NCBI GenBank assembly: GCA_947646735.1
Contig: CANTFK010000077.1
Coordinates: 225,746 to 289,745, forward strand
Source of the DNA: Peronospora farinosa
Lineage: Eukaryota > Oomycota > Peronosporomycetes > Peronosporales > Peronosporaceae
Direction: 5' to 3'
DNA length: 64,000 bases
How positions within the stretch are numbered: the stretch's first letter is position 1; every line of letters starts with the position of its first letter. The translations under genes were made by a program, and so were the position numbers. The notes beneath the pieces were generated by a model. It saw nothing but the letters and a program-made list of their open reading frames with translations. It did no database searches and was not told the DNA's origin. Of the stretch, positions 33,119-44,987 are shown piece by piece.

Positions 33119-33756
33119 TGATGGTCGAGACGTTTTTGACAACGAGGTTGTCAATAATAAAAAAGACTGAGATGGGTACATGTATGATTAGCAATCGAGA
33201 TATTGTAATATTACAGTATAGACAATAAAGACAATATCAAATTAAGTATTGCAATATCAAACTAGAACCACTGTTAAGCCGCTGATGCAACAGTTCAGTA
33301 TTCCAGTCCTTGAGGACGAGATGCCAATCAGTGAAACGTAGCATGTTTACCGTCCTCAGCTGTTGTTGTTGCTGTTGTTGTTGTTGAGCCTAAGAATACC
33401 TTATGGTATAAGATAACAAGTTACGTCGTCGTCTGGATGAACCCAACGTCGGCGCTACCATCTACAATTCCGCCGAGCCGTTGACCTCGGTAATCGTAGC
33501 ATTTTAACCATTAGATGCTGCCATTACCGAATCTCGGAATGAGAAGTGGTAGTCTGTTCTCTGATTTCTTGATGAGCTTAGTCTAGTGACTATAGAACCA
33601 CTTCGATCCTTCTCTTTCTACTCGGAAGAAGTATATCGCATCACAAACTTTGTCTATTTATTCTTTCATAAGGGTCCATATTTCTACACCACAACTGTAA
33701 ATTATCTTCAGCTTCTTGATCACTCTGCGTATAAACTCACCGATGAGCAATTCTTT
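33119..33756. other. Intergenic, with a short (TTG)n tract
   Basis: A ttgttgttgctgttgttg run near 33363-33389. No gene recognised. Confidence 0.4.
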
Positions 33757-34122
33757 TTACACTATAAACCGATGACGCTCAAGTACTTTGCGATATCTCA
33801 GGGCTTTTTTGGCTAGCACGACATTGCTCTGAGAACTCGACGAGTCAGCGGCTAGAGCCACAAGGTTGTTGAGTTTACTCCCGTACTCTTGGCACTTGGT
33901 GTCTTGGAATACAATGCCCTGTGCCGTGCAGATCAAACTCTCGGACTTGGAACGCTGCTCCATCGCCGCAAAACGGTCTCCGCCGTGGCGTTTGCTGAGT
34001 AGAAGTGGGTGGTGGTCATCTACGAGCTCGTTGGATGGTAAAGTGAAGGATGGATCGTCCTCCATTTTTAAGGCCGAGAAACTGCTCTCCGACAAGGAAC
34101 GGCGGCGCGAGTGAGTTGACAT
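33757..34122 (-). CDS. Small basic protein family, member 4
   Basis: Hypothetical protein of 121 residues. The ATG at 34122 gives MSTHSRRRSLSES, placing the shared RRRSLSE motif at residue 6; the open frame to 34236 upstream has no family similarity. Motifs follow in the family order: DDHHPLLLS, QRSKSESLICT, GIVFQD, LNNLVALAAD, QSNVVLAKKALRYRK, ending RHRFIV. It contains the fullest set of shared motifs of the four. No membrane helix, signal peptide or known domain. Confidence 0.72.
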   Translation of the reverse strand: MSTHSRRRSLSESSFSALKMEDDPSFTLPSNELVDDHHPLLLSKRHGGDRFAAMEQRSKSESLICTAQGIVFQDTKCQEYGSKLNNLVALAADSSSSQSNVVLAKKALRYRKVLERHRFIV

Positions 34123-36204
34123 GATCGTACTTCGATGGAAAGATAACGTTAGCTCTTGGCTGTATTGGGTAAATCTCCAAGTGAAGTGTTGTGAGTCACG
34201 TCCGTCGTGGCAGCCAATGACGCCTAGTGAAGCCAAGCCACTTCAGCTTCGTGCCTATGCAGCTGAAGAAGAAAGGCGGAACTTTCGGGCGACTCGTCCG
34301 CAGTGCGACTTTTTTTAAATCTAATACAAAAAAGTGAGATGCCTGCATTTGATGGCGATCTCTTTTTCTTTTGTGCAATCGTTTGGCTCCATGTGTGGAT
34401 ACAGAGCGTCAAAGTTACATTCTAGTTCCGTACTGGGTAGCTCATCGTAAGATCTTCTTTTGTATCCAAATAGAAACAATGTAAGAGCACAGTATAAAGC
34501 CTGGTTGTAGACCGGGAACAGCACAAGCACAACGAATGACTGCTTCGTCTCCGAAAGTTCCATTACAGTTGAATCAAAGCGCAGGACGTTGCACTCAGAG
34601 TATCAGATGATTTAAAAAAAATGTTGTCCTCTCTATACATGTAGACCAGCATGACGTTGGTCTCCGTTATCAACATTGAACCAGCCGTGGCACTTTACGT
34701 TGCGTCGGATCCTACGCATTGTTGTGATTATCCTTGATCAAAAGTACTTTCTAAAGCTCAAAGTTAGCTTGCAGCTTCAACCTTACGGATCTGTAAACTT
34801 TACAATCCAAACCTACGACTTTAACGGCCGGGAGTTATTAGAAAGAAGATGAGACGTTTGCTTGCAGTCACAGAAAAATTTATATTTTTAGCTGCGGTTT
34901 TTAAGAATGGCAACCGTAATGACTGATCTTGAGTTAGACTTGCACCTATATACTTTTATGATCCAAACGTATCGGCATGAAATGGAGACATGCATTTATT
35001 CTTACTAAGTCGTCTGTCTAGTTGAAGTTAAAGCCAGTAAACATGTTCATTTTGTGAAAAGACTGCACAAACTTAGGCGAAGCCGAGGCGACGTAACAAC
35101 TCTCGTAGCGTTTCACGAGTCGTATGATCGGATGTTCGGGCTCAAGGGTCGGACGAGTACGGATCGGCGTCTGAACAGAAAGGATATCTTCTATATTCGT
35201 GACCTTCCACTTCAAACTCTCGACGCAGACGTGTTGGGAATATACCTGTGAATGAAGTCAAGACTGCATTGAGATACACTTTGCAGGACTAAGCCTGTCA
35301 GAGCCCCAGCGATAGCTAAGTAAATCAAGGCGCTATCGTCTTCTACCAACCAAAATGTATCGGGTAGACCGAAGAGTCGGGAGCATGAGCACGTGCCGCT
35401 CGAACGATGGCTTTGCAGCAGAAAAAGCTTTGATCGCTTCTATCGGATCTAGTGGACGACGAATTAAATCCGTCGGGAACGCATGGTCTGACCCAACTAG
35501 CTGTTTCTTTGGTATTTGTTTCAATCAATCGCAGCGGAACACGAGAAAAAGTTAATGCTCCACGGGATAGCAGGTTCTTACAATGCCAGTTTTGAGACAC
35601 AGGAGAGCGAGGCAACCCTGTATAGCACGTACTGTACAAGTTGCTCATGATTGTCGCGAACAGTTACTAGCCTTTTTATCGAGCAATATTTATTCCATTT
35701 TGTCCATCAATACTTGTTTGAAAGGGTCACACGGGTCACGCAGATAGCAATAACATTGCTTAGCATTGTGTCAGCCTTCACCAAGAGTGATCAGGAGACG
35801 ATCATACTAAGTGAAAGTGGTCACCACCCCACATCACAGGAACATCGACTCGAAAGCAAACCATATCAAGGTTTTACAAGACTCGATCACAGAGTTGATG
35901 TAGGCCCAAACCTTTGCGTCGAGCAAATGAATGATGATAAATTCATGCAACAAGTGAGCATTCAGCCTCTATTGCTGGTGCAAATGGGCATTCTGTCTTG
36001 CGTAGGAAATCAATTTTTGAAGCGTTCGAGATTCGTGGATCTCACGTACGACCGACCGCAGCGTCGGAGCCGGTTCACACACAGGCAACTCCGTACACAC
36101 AATAATTTGCATATGGCTGCTCGAGAGGATGGCTCGCTACAACACATGGTCGAAAACCATGTGTGACAAGCTCGGTATTGTGTCGAGTCCCTCATAATCA
36201 TGCG
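34123..36204. other. Gene-poor region with fragmentary membrane-protein frames
   Basis: Minus-strand frames at 34321-34563 (one hydrophobic helix) and 35018-35560 look coding-like but are broken. In the latter, ALIYLAIAGALTGLVLQ is a clear membrane helix, preceded by LPDTFWLVEDD and followed, in another frame, by a tail ending FNFN. Neither could be assembled into a convincing gene. They may be relics of one decayed gene. Confidence 0.3.
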
Positions 36205-36570
36205 ATGGACGACCGTTTTGACAAGGCAGTTCCGACGACTCCGATAACGATGTCCGAAAACTCTAGCATCAAATGCAGACAGGTTGCCGTTTACTGTGTC
36301 ATATTGCACCCAACTGGTGTTTCCACGGCATGCGTTCGACTCATTGTTTGGTGGGGCATCCTCTGTAGCATATATTTATCGATGTATCATCTGAAAAAAT
36401 GCAAGGCATTGCGTGTCCTGCGACGCGACATCATTGCTCAAAGACACGCAGGCAGCGAAGCAAGGAAAGGCCTTCGCTTTCACATGTCGTCCGTTCCGCC
36501 TCCTAAAAAACGTAGTCGTCACCTTGAGACAATGAACGTTCGAGCCTTCGCGAAGCAGTCAACAGCTTAA
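36205..36570 (+). CDS. Hypothetical single-helix membrane protein
   Basis: An open frame of 121 residues from MDDRFDKAV. It has one hydrophobic segment (VRLIVWWGILCSIYLSMYHL) followed by a strongly basic tail with KKRSRH. No family recognised. It could be a chance frame; length and composition are the only support. Confidence 0.3.
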   Translation: MDDRFDKAVPTTPITMSENSSIKCRQVAVYCVILHPTGVSTACVRLIVWWGILCSIYLSMYHLKKCKALRVLRRDIIAQRHAGSEARKGLRFHMSSVPPPKKRSRHLETMNVRAFAKQSTA

Positions 36571-37303
36571 TTTGTCTCTCCGAACCAAGAGAAGCGGCAG
36601 AAGACGGGGTGGAACGCGTCTGCTTCATGTACATGTACTCACGCAAACACACACTCGATCGATGACAATCTTTATGACTCAAAAGTTGCCATCATCAAAT
36701 ACTTCGAAGCTGCCCAAAGATGCGCCGTTCTATTGACGAACTATCGTTACCGTATCTTCGTTATTCCTGCGGTCTGTACAGAAAAATCGACACGAAGCGC
36801 ATCATTAGATAACGAGTAAATGCAACATCTTGTGATAGAACCTCCTTACGATAATAAGCTACATTTCAATATGTATATGAAATTTATTGGAGATGAATGA
36901 TTACATCGCTCTGGTCTCGTCAATTGGCTGGGCAGGTAGGTCCTACTGAACTGAACAGTAGCTCGTACGCTTGCACCGATCGATTGGTGCTATGTTCATG
37001 GTCGACATCGTTGTTATGATATCAAAGTTTCTTGTCCGATTAGACTTTCAATAGGACTGGATCAGCTATGATGAGACTGGCCTACGGCACCAGGTAATAC
37101 ATGGTGTGTACAGCAGGTAGGAAGGCAACGTAATGGATAGAAACATGCGGTATTACCTTTGACACCGTTAACACGTATATTGCATGAAGATGGCGTTATA
37201 TGATGACGATCTCGCCTCGACTTTATCAACAATCTCCTGGCTCTTAACTTAAATGTCTGTGCGTGGCGAGCTCTCCTTGAGTATGTTGCATCCTTTATCT
37301 CTC
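36571..37303. other. Intergenic region, no gene recognised
   Basis: Spacer of about 730 bp, no structure noted. Confidence 0.4.
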
Positions 37304-38224
37304 TTATGAGTTAGCAAGTTCGCCGTTATGCAGATCACAGTAGGCACCCCGACGAATCATGTTAAAGCACATATGTGCTTGGCATTTGCGTCCTCCTCCG
37401 TGCGAAAAGCACTTGCCATTGCCTCGGTCCTTCTTATCGCAACCTTCAACGCTACAGGACCGGACACCGCCGTGTAGGTAGCAAAAACCGTTGCGTTGCG
37501 TGCCCTTCTCACATCCTTCGTGCATACACCGCTTGCCACCGCCATGTGCGCGACAAAACCCGCCACCCTGTGACGACTTGCTGCAGCCAGTGAAGCTGCA
37601 TCGAGCACCACCTCCGTGGCCTTTGCACAATCCGTTTGACTGTGCGCGTTTATCACAGCCTTCCATTCGGCAAGGCTTGCCCTTGATCCACCGACCGTCT
37701 TTATTGAGAAAAGTACCGGGCTTCCGAAGACACGGGTAGGTCATGGTCGGTTTCATCCGACCGTCGGTCATCGGAATACTGGTCGGCCGCTGCTGCATTA
37801 ACGCAGTGAACGAATGTGGCTGCGGAACCTGTATTTGCTGGACACGATGAGGCATTGAGAAGCCTGTGTTAAAGGCCGGGGTAGAGACGTTATGGTTGAC
37901 GCTTGGATTGGTGTTCTGCTCCGTGTTGAGACTGCACATGATAGCGTCGATGAGGTCTTGATCTCCAAAGACGGAACTGAGAGACGTGGCCGCCTGGGAT
38001 CGAGGTGTCGGGATTGCATTGGGACGTGGTCGGAACTCAAAAGGCTCGAGTTCTTCTTTTAAAATGTTGAGGGATGGTTTGGCTACATTGGTATTGACAC
38101 TGGTGATGGGGGTGTCAGAAGATATGGAAGCCGTAGACGATGAAGAAGACGAACGGTTGTACACGGGCGGGAACATGGCGGAATCAACGGGTGAGGCGGG
38201 TGTGCTTAAACGAGGGTCCAACAT
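37304..38224 (-). CDS. HGGG zinc-repeat protein 2 (WRKY19-like type)
   Basis: Protein of 306 residues with ATG at 38224 (MLDPRLST). A Ser/Thr/Pro-rich N-terminal half is followed by five Cys/His units at about residues 185-300: CRMEGC..CKGH, CSFTGC..CRAH, CMHEGC..CYLH, CSVEGC..CFSH and CQAHMC..CDLH. Units are joined by HGGGARC, HGGGKRC, HGGVRSC and HGGGRKC. Compared with protein 1 it has two extra units. Unit order and linker residues match protein 3 almost one-for-one (QSN, SSQGGGFCRAH, RG/RN, KKDRGNG), so proteins 2 and 3 are closest relatives. A DNA- or RNA-binding regulator is the likely role, inferred. Confidence 0.85.
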   Translation of the reverse strand: MLDPRLSTPASPVDSAMFPPVYNRSSSSSSTASISSDTPITSVNTNVAKPSLNILKEELEPFEFRPRPNAIPTPRSQAATSLSSVFGDQDLIDAIMCSLNTEQNTNPSVNHNVSTPAFNTGFSMPHRVQQIQVPQPHSFTALMQQRPTSIPMTDGRMKPTMTYPCLRKPGTFLNKDGRWIKGKPCRMEGCDKRAQSNGLCKGHGGGARCSFTGCSKSSQGGGFCRAHGGGKRCMHEGCEKGTQRNGFCYLHGGVRSCSVEGCDKKDRGNGKCFSHGGGRKCQAHMCFNMIRRGAYCDLHNGELANS

Positions 38225-41200
38225 ATTATGGGGTCTAAGAAATGGTTGGGAGGTACGAATGCTACAAGAGCAAAACGTGAAGAGCTTCGATAATCTGTCG
38301 TGCTGAGCGCTCGGCGGATTTAAAAATGACCCTGCAAGTGAAGTCACTGTTTGTCAATCTGTCGATCTGTCTATCGGCTGTGTGTATTAACCGACCGAAG
38401 AGGTGAGCTGACGGAGGGGTGGGAAAAGGAGATGGACGTGAACGAGACTTCAGAGAGTAGCTCAGTTAGATCCGTATTGCCACCAGCAGATGACGAGAGA
38501 CTTTGCCTGTTTCTTTCTAATAGGAAAATCTACTAATGATCAAATGGAACTCTTTGCCACGTGGGGACAAACGCACCTGCTTCATTATACCATGTGAACA
38601 AGTGAGGCAAGCGCAAAGACGAGGATCAGTCCATCCGCCGAGTATAGTATCTACAACTGTACGTCGGCTGGTTGGATGATCCGTTGAGTTTCGTACTGGC
38701 AACTAGTCTTTCGGGCAGACGGCAGAGGTGGTATTTGGTTTGTAAATTGTTTTGTCGTAGTACGCGCTTGTCAGTTGAGTTTGACAAGAGATACTTGAAT
38801 AAAGTATCGAAATGTGCCGGGATTATTAAGTGATGCTTTCATTCGTCAGGATGAGTACAAGTAGCGATCCTCGCGCATTTGAACTTGATGCGAAGTGCGA
38901 ACGGCATGAAAAGGAGGGTCAGGCACAAGGGGCCGTCCACCGCCCAATGCTCTTATCCCTGACAAGGTTCACGCATGATAAGAAAGTACAAGATGTAATG
39001 GATGTGTGGAAGACCGCTCCAAATTATTCGCGACTCACTTTGCAAAGAAAATTTCAGACGATAGATATGTCCTCTTTACAATTAGAAAAGAAGCTTCATA
39101 TATATGTATATGTATATTGAACTACAAGATACCGTGGTAGAGGTAGCAATGCACTTGCACACGATCTCAGTTGTGGATTACCCGAATACTGTGACTCACA
39201 CAGTGTAAGCGTCTCATAAGAGGCAATAAAACTGAGCAATTGGTGGTAAGTCCAGCACCCATCGCCATTCGAACGATGAGACTACGGTACATGCATCAAA
39301 CGTATGGTTTTAACTTTCTGTCACTGGCAATTGGCGAAAGTTTTTGTAAACGACGTGACAGGCAAATTGCAAATCATTGACTCAAAGGTTGACCGTTATT
39401 GCTGAAGCGGCATTGATCGTTACTTACGCGATTGTGCCGCATATAAAGTGTATTGGAAACGTTCATGCAAATTTACGAAGTAAGACGACCAAGATAGCAC
39501 ATATAATGTATTTATCCATCTTTACATATTGCATTCTATGAAAGGACCGCATAAGCCCGTTGCGTTGCTCTTAAGACACAGCGTCATAGTCGCACATACA
39601 GGGTGTCGTTGCACATAAAGTGCAACCCACCAGCTGTCGTCGTAAGTCCAGCAAATAAGAACTGAGATGTTATTTACTTCAAGTCTCTTATAAGATACGG
39701 TGCTTAAAGTAACAGCAAAGTTGGGGCGCATCATTTTCAAGGACTGGCTACGTACCCAATTGATATAACGAGGTGACAGCAGCAAGTTCGTCAGTCTGGG
39801 CGAAGATGCTGCCAGCTTGCTTGAACAACGTGCTGTACGCCGGTCCCTTGACTAGAGAGAGTTGATCCTGCCTGTCTCTCTTCATTACGAGCAACCCGAA
39901 GCTGGGCCGGGCCACAAGCAGTCATTTAGATACGTTACATGTACTGATACAGAAGAAACAGAGCAGTATAGTATTTAACAGACGCTAATGGTGTCAAAGT
40001 CATGAGGTGGGCCATAACTTTTGTCGCCCAACGGAGACTCAAAGGTCACATTCCCACTTCAACTTAGGGATAGGCTCTTGACTACCAACTTTCCAAAAAT
40101 TACAGCATATACGGTTGCGGGTCCTGTGCAACAAGAGCCGTGGCGGATGTACGCTCCCAGTCCTCTGTGACTAAACTTGCTGCGCGACGAAATAATTATC
40201 GCCATAGCACAAGTCTCTGGCGTGTTGACGGCTTCTAAAGTTGCTCATCAGCAAGTACAGTAACTCTACAAACGTGGCCCTGCGACTAGAAATGTACACG
40301 TAGCATTTTTCTTCTGAACACATCGCGTAACGCAACGATTGCTACAAAATAACGGATATCATGCCGATACTGTACCGACATCCCCCATATTAAACGTATT
40401 GCCAGACTCATCAAGATGATTCAAAAGCTCGCCACCAGGCTCTCTCCAATATGTGGCATGCTACGTTGCAAGGGCAAAGTGAGATTGCCAGTGGATGCCG
40501 TTCTAAGCTAGAGACAGCTAGAAGTGCAAGATACGTTTGACATATATGTTTAATCGAAGGGCTCTCATTTATCTTTTGCAAAAGTAACCGACAGAATCGG
40601 AAATGTGAAAGGCGTGAACTTGGTCAAAGGGTCAGAACGAAACTGCAACTTCCCGAAGGCTACCGATTAAAAACGACCGAGCTAAGTCACTTAAACTTCA
40701 ATGCGGTTCAGGTGTCTGGTAAGCACAAGGATTCTCAGCTGGTCATTAAACTGAACTCCTGACGACAAATGGCGACTTCCGCACCAAGCTAGTGATGCCA
40801 TCATGAAGAAGTGGAAGCTCAGCCTGTGCACGATATACCCATTAGAATGGCGGTCAGCACCCCCAGGTCCCTCTGTACCTACCTACTCCAGATTGTCTAC
40901 CCTTGGCTTGAAGGGTCGCCAACAATGATATACCACCGCTGCTTCGAAGTTATGACCTCTTGGACTTCAATTAAACCACTCATTCACTAAACCAATTCCG
41001 TTTCTGTTTTTTTCTTGCCATGTGCTCCTCAAAAACTGATCCCCTGTACAACATGGATCAAAAACATTTGGCCAGATGCTTCTTCCCAGATGGTCTGAAC
41101 CAATTGCCCCACCTTTGCTTGTAAGGGGAGAGGAGTGCAATTCCATGTTCTCGCACTTTTCGACGCTGCTGGACACACTTCGTTCAACCACGGAAGCAAG

Positions 41201-41481
41201 TCATCTATATCAGCCGAGCATTAGTCAGCGACAAATTTCTCTCCCACCTAAAGAACAAAAAAGAGGGTGGACTATTGTATTGTCTGCACCTGCAAACGAA
41301 AAAAATCAGGTGCGAACTCTTGGTTCTGTTTTTTTTATCTTCCATTCTTTTTGTCCTTTCCATAGTAACACCAAGGTTATCCACTCATGCAGCCTCAACT
41401 TTTTTCAACAGCGGGCAAGTTCAACAAAAATCCGTTGCAGTCCATCCTCGTTCTTCTTGTAAGATTCTCTAGTATCGAGTT
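38225..41481. other. Long gene-poor region
   Basis: About 3.2 kb between two zinc-repeat genes transcribed away from each other. Only short unassignable frames occur (for example 38830-39120). The part near 39780-40960 reads like scrambled low-coding sequence and may be old transposon debris, but I found no terminal repeats or domain. Confidence 0.35.
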
Positions 41482-42975
41482 ATGGACGAGGCGGCATTTG
41501 TAGAATCACTATTTGCACCCGAGATGCGGTCGACTTCAAGTCTTTTGTCATCGCCATTGCCATTCTCTTGTGGTCGAGTAAAGACACGGATGGAATCCGA
41601 TCGTTCATTACCTCCAACTAGCAACACGTTCGTGCCTCCTCCACCCAATTCATTACTCGGTGGTGGCATTGCTCTCTCCCATCTCCAAGCACCTTATCAG
41701 CCATCATTATCCGAAGACGTACCTTTGTTCGTTCGTCTTCATGAAGACGACATGTTTAGTCAAATGCTTACGGACCAAGATTTTTCCGACTTTCATCATC
41801 ATTCGACCAATTTCAAAAAGGAGAATGAAAATATTGTCAAACCTTTAGTAAATACTAGTTCATTGGCCTTGGAACCCTTAGATTTACCTCGAGACAATGA
41901 AAAACAGTGTCTCAACGACTCGACATCGTTTCAAACTTCTGGGGTGTCAAGACATGGAAGCTCCTCATCACATTCAGCTAGTAATAGCATACATGGCTAC
42001 ACATTAGATGGCAATGGCATGCCTTTTGGACTCACTACTCCCGTGTATTTTGCTGGAGAGTTTACCACTTATCCACCAGCTCGTCATTCATGGATACAAG
42101 ACGAACAAGGAGATGTGTCGACATTGAACAATATCAATTATCAAAGGGTTCATACCCTGAAACACATGATGACTGGAGTTGGAATGATGCAACAACAACC
42201 AAGTCCTGGAGCTGTCGATATGTTTAATGCTATGGCAACAAGTTGTCACTATTCAGCATCTCCTGAACTCTGGATCTCGACCTCAAGAAACGATCGACAA
42301 GATGTATCGGAACGCAAAAGGAGGAAACAATCATTTGATGTCATCAAAACATTAGTGGAACATCCTCCTTTGACAATCTCACCACCGGCTTCTTTGACTG
42401 ATAAAGTTCTTAAGGAACTCATTGTATCCACTGACTTTGAGACACCAACAGCGTCTCGACAGAAACGAGCACGGAATGTTACTAGTGACCAAGATACAGA
42501 CGATCATAGAGCGAAATTAGCTCGAACAACATCAACGTCACCAAGCAAAGCTGCAGGCAAGTCTATCAAGGGGAAAAAGTGTGTCGAGTTTGGCTGTACA
42601 CGACGTGCTCAGTCCAATAGTCGCTGCAAAGCTCATGGTGGTGGGGCGAGATGTCAATATGCAGGACCTGGTGGGTGTATCCGGAGTAGTCAAGGTGGTG
42701 GCTTTTGTCGAGCTCATGGCGGTGGCAAACGCTGTGAGTTTCCAGGCTGTACGCGTGGCCAACAACGCAAAGGTCGGTGTTATATCCATGGTGGAATTCG
42801 TAAGTGTCAATATGGTACTTGTGAAAAGAAGGACCGTGGTAATGGTTTTTGCATTTCACATGGTGGTGGCAAACGTTGTGAACATCCAAATTGCTCGCGA
42901 GCTGTTCGACGCGGTCTTCAATGCCAGATTCATGAAACACAGTTGAAGGCGCGAGGAGAAACGGTATTGTTGTAG
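41482..42975 (+). CDS. HGGG zinc-repeat protein 3 (WRKY19-like type)
   Basis: Protein of 497 residues, the longest of the three relatives. The N-terminal 360 residues are Ser/Thr/Pro-rich with acidic patches and a putative nuclear-type basic stretch (ERKRRKQS). Five Cys/His units follow at about residues 367-485: CVEFGC..CKAH, CQYAGPGGC..CRAH, CEFPGC..CYIH, CQYGTC..CISH and CEHPNC..CQIH. The second unit has a two-residue insertion in its Cys pair. Linkers are HGGGARC, HGGGKRC, HGGIRKC and HGGGKRC. It faces away from protein 2 across a 3.2 kb spacer, consistent with an old inverted duplication. Confidence 0.87.
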   Translation: MDEAAFVESLFAPEMRSTSSLLSSPLPFSCGRVKTRMESDRSLPPTSNTFVPPPPNSLLGGGIALSHLQAPYQPSLSEDVPLFVRLHEDDMFSQMLTDQDFSDFHHHSTNFKKENENIVKPLVNTSSLALEPLDLPRDNEKQCLNDSTSFQTSGVSRHGSSSSHSASNSIHGYTLDGNGMPFGLTTPVYFAGEFTTYPPARHSWIQDEQGDVSTLNNINYQRVHTLKHMMTGVGMMQQQPSPGAVDMFNAMATSCHYSASPELWISTSRNDRQDVSERKRRKQSFDVIKTLVEHPPLTISPPASLTDKVLKELIVSTDFETPTASRQKRARNVTSDQDTDDHRAKLARTTSTSPSKAAGKSIKGKKCVEFGCTRRAQSNSRCKAHGGGARCQYAGPGGCIRSSQGGGFCRAHGGGKRCEFPGCTRGQQRKGRCYIHGGIRKCQYGTCEKKDRGNGFCISHGGGKRCEHPNCSRAVRRGLQCQIHETQLKARGETVLL

Positions 42976-43531
42976 TTGTTTGATGCTGCTTTTTGTTGCA
43001 CAAGTAAGCTGAGATGTACATTTACATGAAGTAAGTTGAGTAACACGTTGCATTTGATATGAACATAGTTGATGTTGTCATGAACATTAGAACGCTGGGT
43101 TTACATACCTTTTAGCAGCTCTATAAGACATTTGACATCTTGTCCACATGCGATTTCATTCAATAGTATCGATCACCAAAACTACAAAGTAGACATTATC
43201 AGTGCCTACAGTACTGCTACAAATTGCGTAAGGTTGCGTTTGAATCCAGTACAAGCAGCTAGAGTTTGCGAGTTGAAGTGGCAAAGGGCATACACTCGGA
43301 TTAGATAATGCTGACGGGATCAGCTTCTCGTAATGAGCGGTTATACTGTTGCAGTACCAGGCCATGTATCCATATAGCCCTTATCCTACTAACATCACCG
43401 AAAAAAATCTCTCCAAAAAATCTCTGTCATTACATACATTCGTTTTGGCGTTTTTAAGGTCGATTTATCGTTTATACACTAAATAAACTATCTTTCAATG
43501 GCACAACTTTATCGGGACATTATCCAAAATT
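42976..43531. other. Intergenic region, no gene recognised
   Basis: Spacer of about 560 bp. The last 100 bp before the ORC2 start is AT-rich. Confidence 0.4.
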
Positions 43532-44987
43532 ATGAGCTCCGATGGTCTACGCGCGCGCTTTCGGCAGCGCCAAACGGAGCCAAACAATAGCGTCGAGCTC
43601 GGTGCATCTTCTGCCAATGCTTACTTTATATCTAAACGGATTAGTAAACGTGTGCCTCGCAAAAACAAGCCTCCTCCATTGAAAAAGCGACAACCTGTAG
43701 CTATTCCAGATGTTCAAACTCAACGAATAGCTCCGAGCCATCAAGACGTGGAGGAGCGAGAGGAAGACGATGAATTGAATCGAATATTGCAATTTCCTTT
43801 ACGTGGCCAGTTACTGGCTGAGCTGCGAGCAGTGGACGAGCAGGGAAAGCCGCAGGATAGATGCTTTGAATCGCACTTTTCTGCCTGGAAGAGCGAACTC
43901 CTTGGTGGCTACAATTTGCTTTTTTATGGATTAGGCTCGAAATTATCTCTACTTCAAGTATATGGATATTTTTGACATATAAAAATCGATAATTCCCGAA
44001 AAAAAGCTAACAAAAAAGTGTTTTTTTTGGTTTATGTGTGGCATAGGAATTTGCGTCTTCGTTTCTGAGTGATGGTGTCGTGATACAAGTGTATGGCTAT
44101 TTGCCTGTCGTGTCGCTCAAATATCTAGCTCAAAAGATTCAAGAAAAGGTGAGAGTGATCGGAGGATTTAGTTTGTTGTGGCGAATCCTTCTTTTTCTCG
44201 TTTGACACTTTTTTGTGGGATAGATATTACAGATCGATCTGAAACCGAACCAGTCTCTTGTTCATCAGGTTGACGACACTTGATACATGTTTTGTTAATT
44301 TATTGGCCCGAGGCTCATATTTTCGTCTTACTGTGGCACGTTTTCGTCCAGTGTCGAGATATTGCCAAGACTAAACCATCATCACGACACATGCTGCAGA
44401 TTTACTTGCTGGTGCACTCAATTGACGGTTTGGCGCTGCGTAACCCAGAGGCTCAGACATGCTTGAGCTGGCTAGCAAAAGCGCCATTTATCGCTCTTAT
44501 TGCGTCAATGGACCACATCAATGGTCCTTCCATTTGGAAAGAGGAAGACTCACTTCGGTTTGAGTGGCTCCATCAGAATCTTGATACGTTCGAGCCGTAT
44601 ACGGACGAGATTGAACTGAGGCTGACCAAACGGTCAAAGACAGCTGATGCTTCAAGCAATGGAGTCAACTTTATTCTTCAAAGTCTTACTCCAACAAATA
44701 TTGCTACATTGCAAGAGCTGGCACGCCAGCAGCTTGCGGCTGCAGATTCATCGAAGAAACGCGTCCAGAAGATTAAACACAAGTTTGTACCTTACCAGTC
44801 GGTGTATGATGCCTGTCGAAAGAAACTATTACATTCTACACCATTAGCAATGAAGAATTCCGTGAAATGCCTTGAAGACCATGGTCTACTGAAACAGCGT
44901 CGTGTCGACACCGTGGAGTATTTGGAGATACCATTACCGGAATTGATCATCAGGACTGACATACTCCGTGTAGAGGCTGAAGATTGA
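43532..44987 (+). CDS. ORC2: Origin recognition complex subunit 2
   Basis: Component of the complex that marks DNA replication origins. Four exons: 43532-43957, 44047-44148, 44224-44268 and 44352-44987, with introns of 89, 75 and 83 nt, all phase 0, giving 402 residues. Exon 1 ends in WKSELLGGYNLLFYGLGSK, the hallmark ORC2 block (GxNLLxYGLGSK). Exon 4 carries VHSIDGLALRN, APFIALIASMDHINGPSIW and LDTFEPYTDEI, matching the ORC2 core in order. The C-terminal part would be the winged helix. The N-terminal tail is shorter than in animals. No breaks are seen. Confidence 0.93.

Noticed and set aside
38830..39120. 96-codon ORF considered as a candidate secreted effector
   Set aside because: No signal peptide and no RxLR or similar motif.
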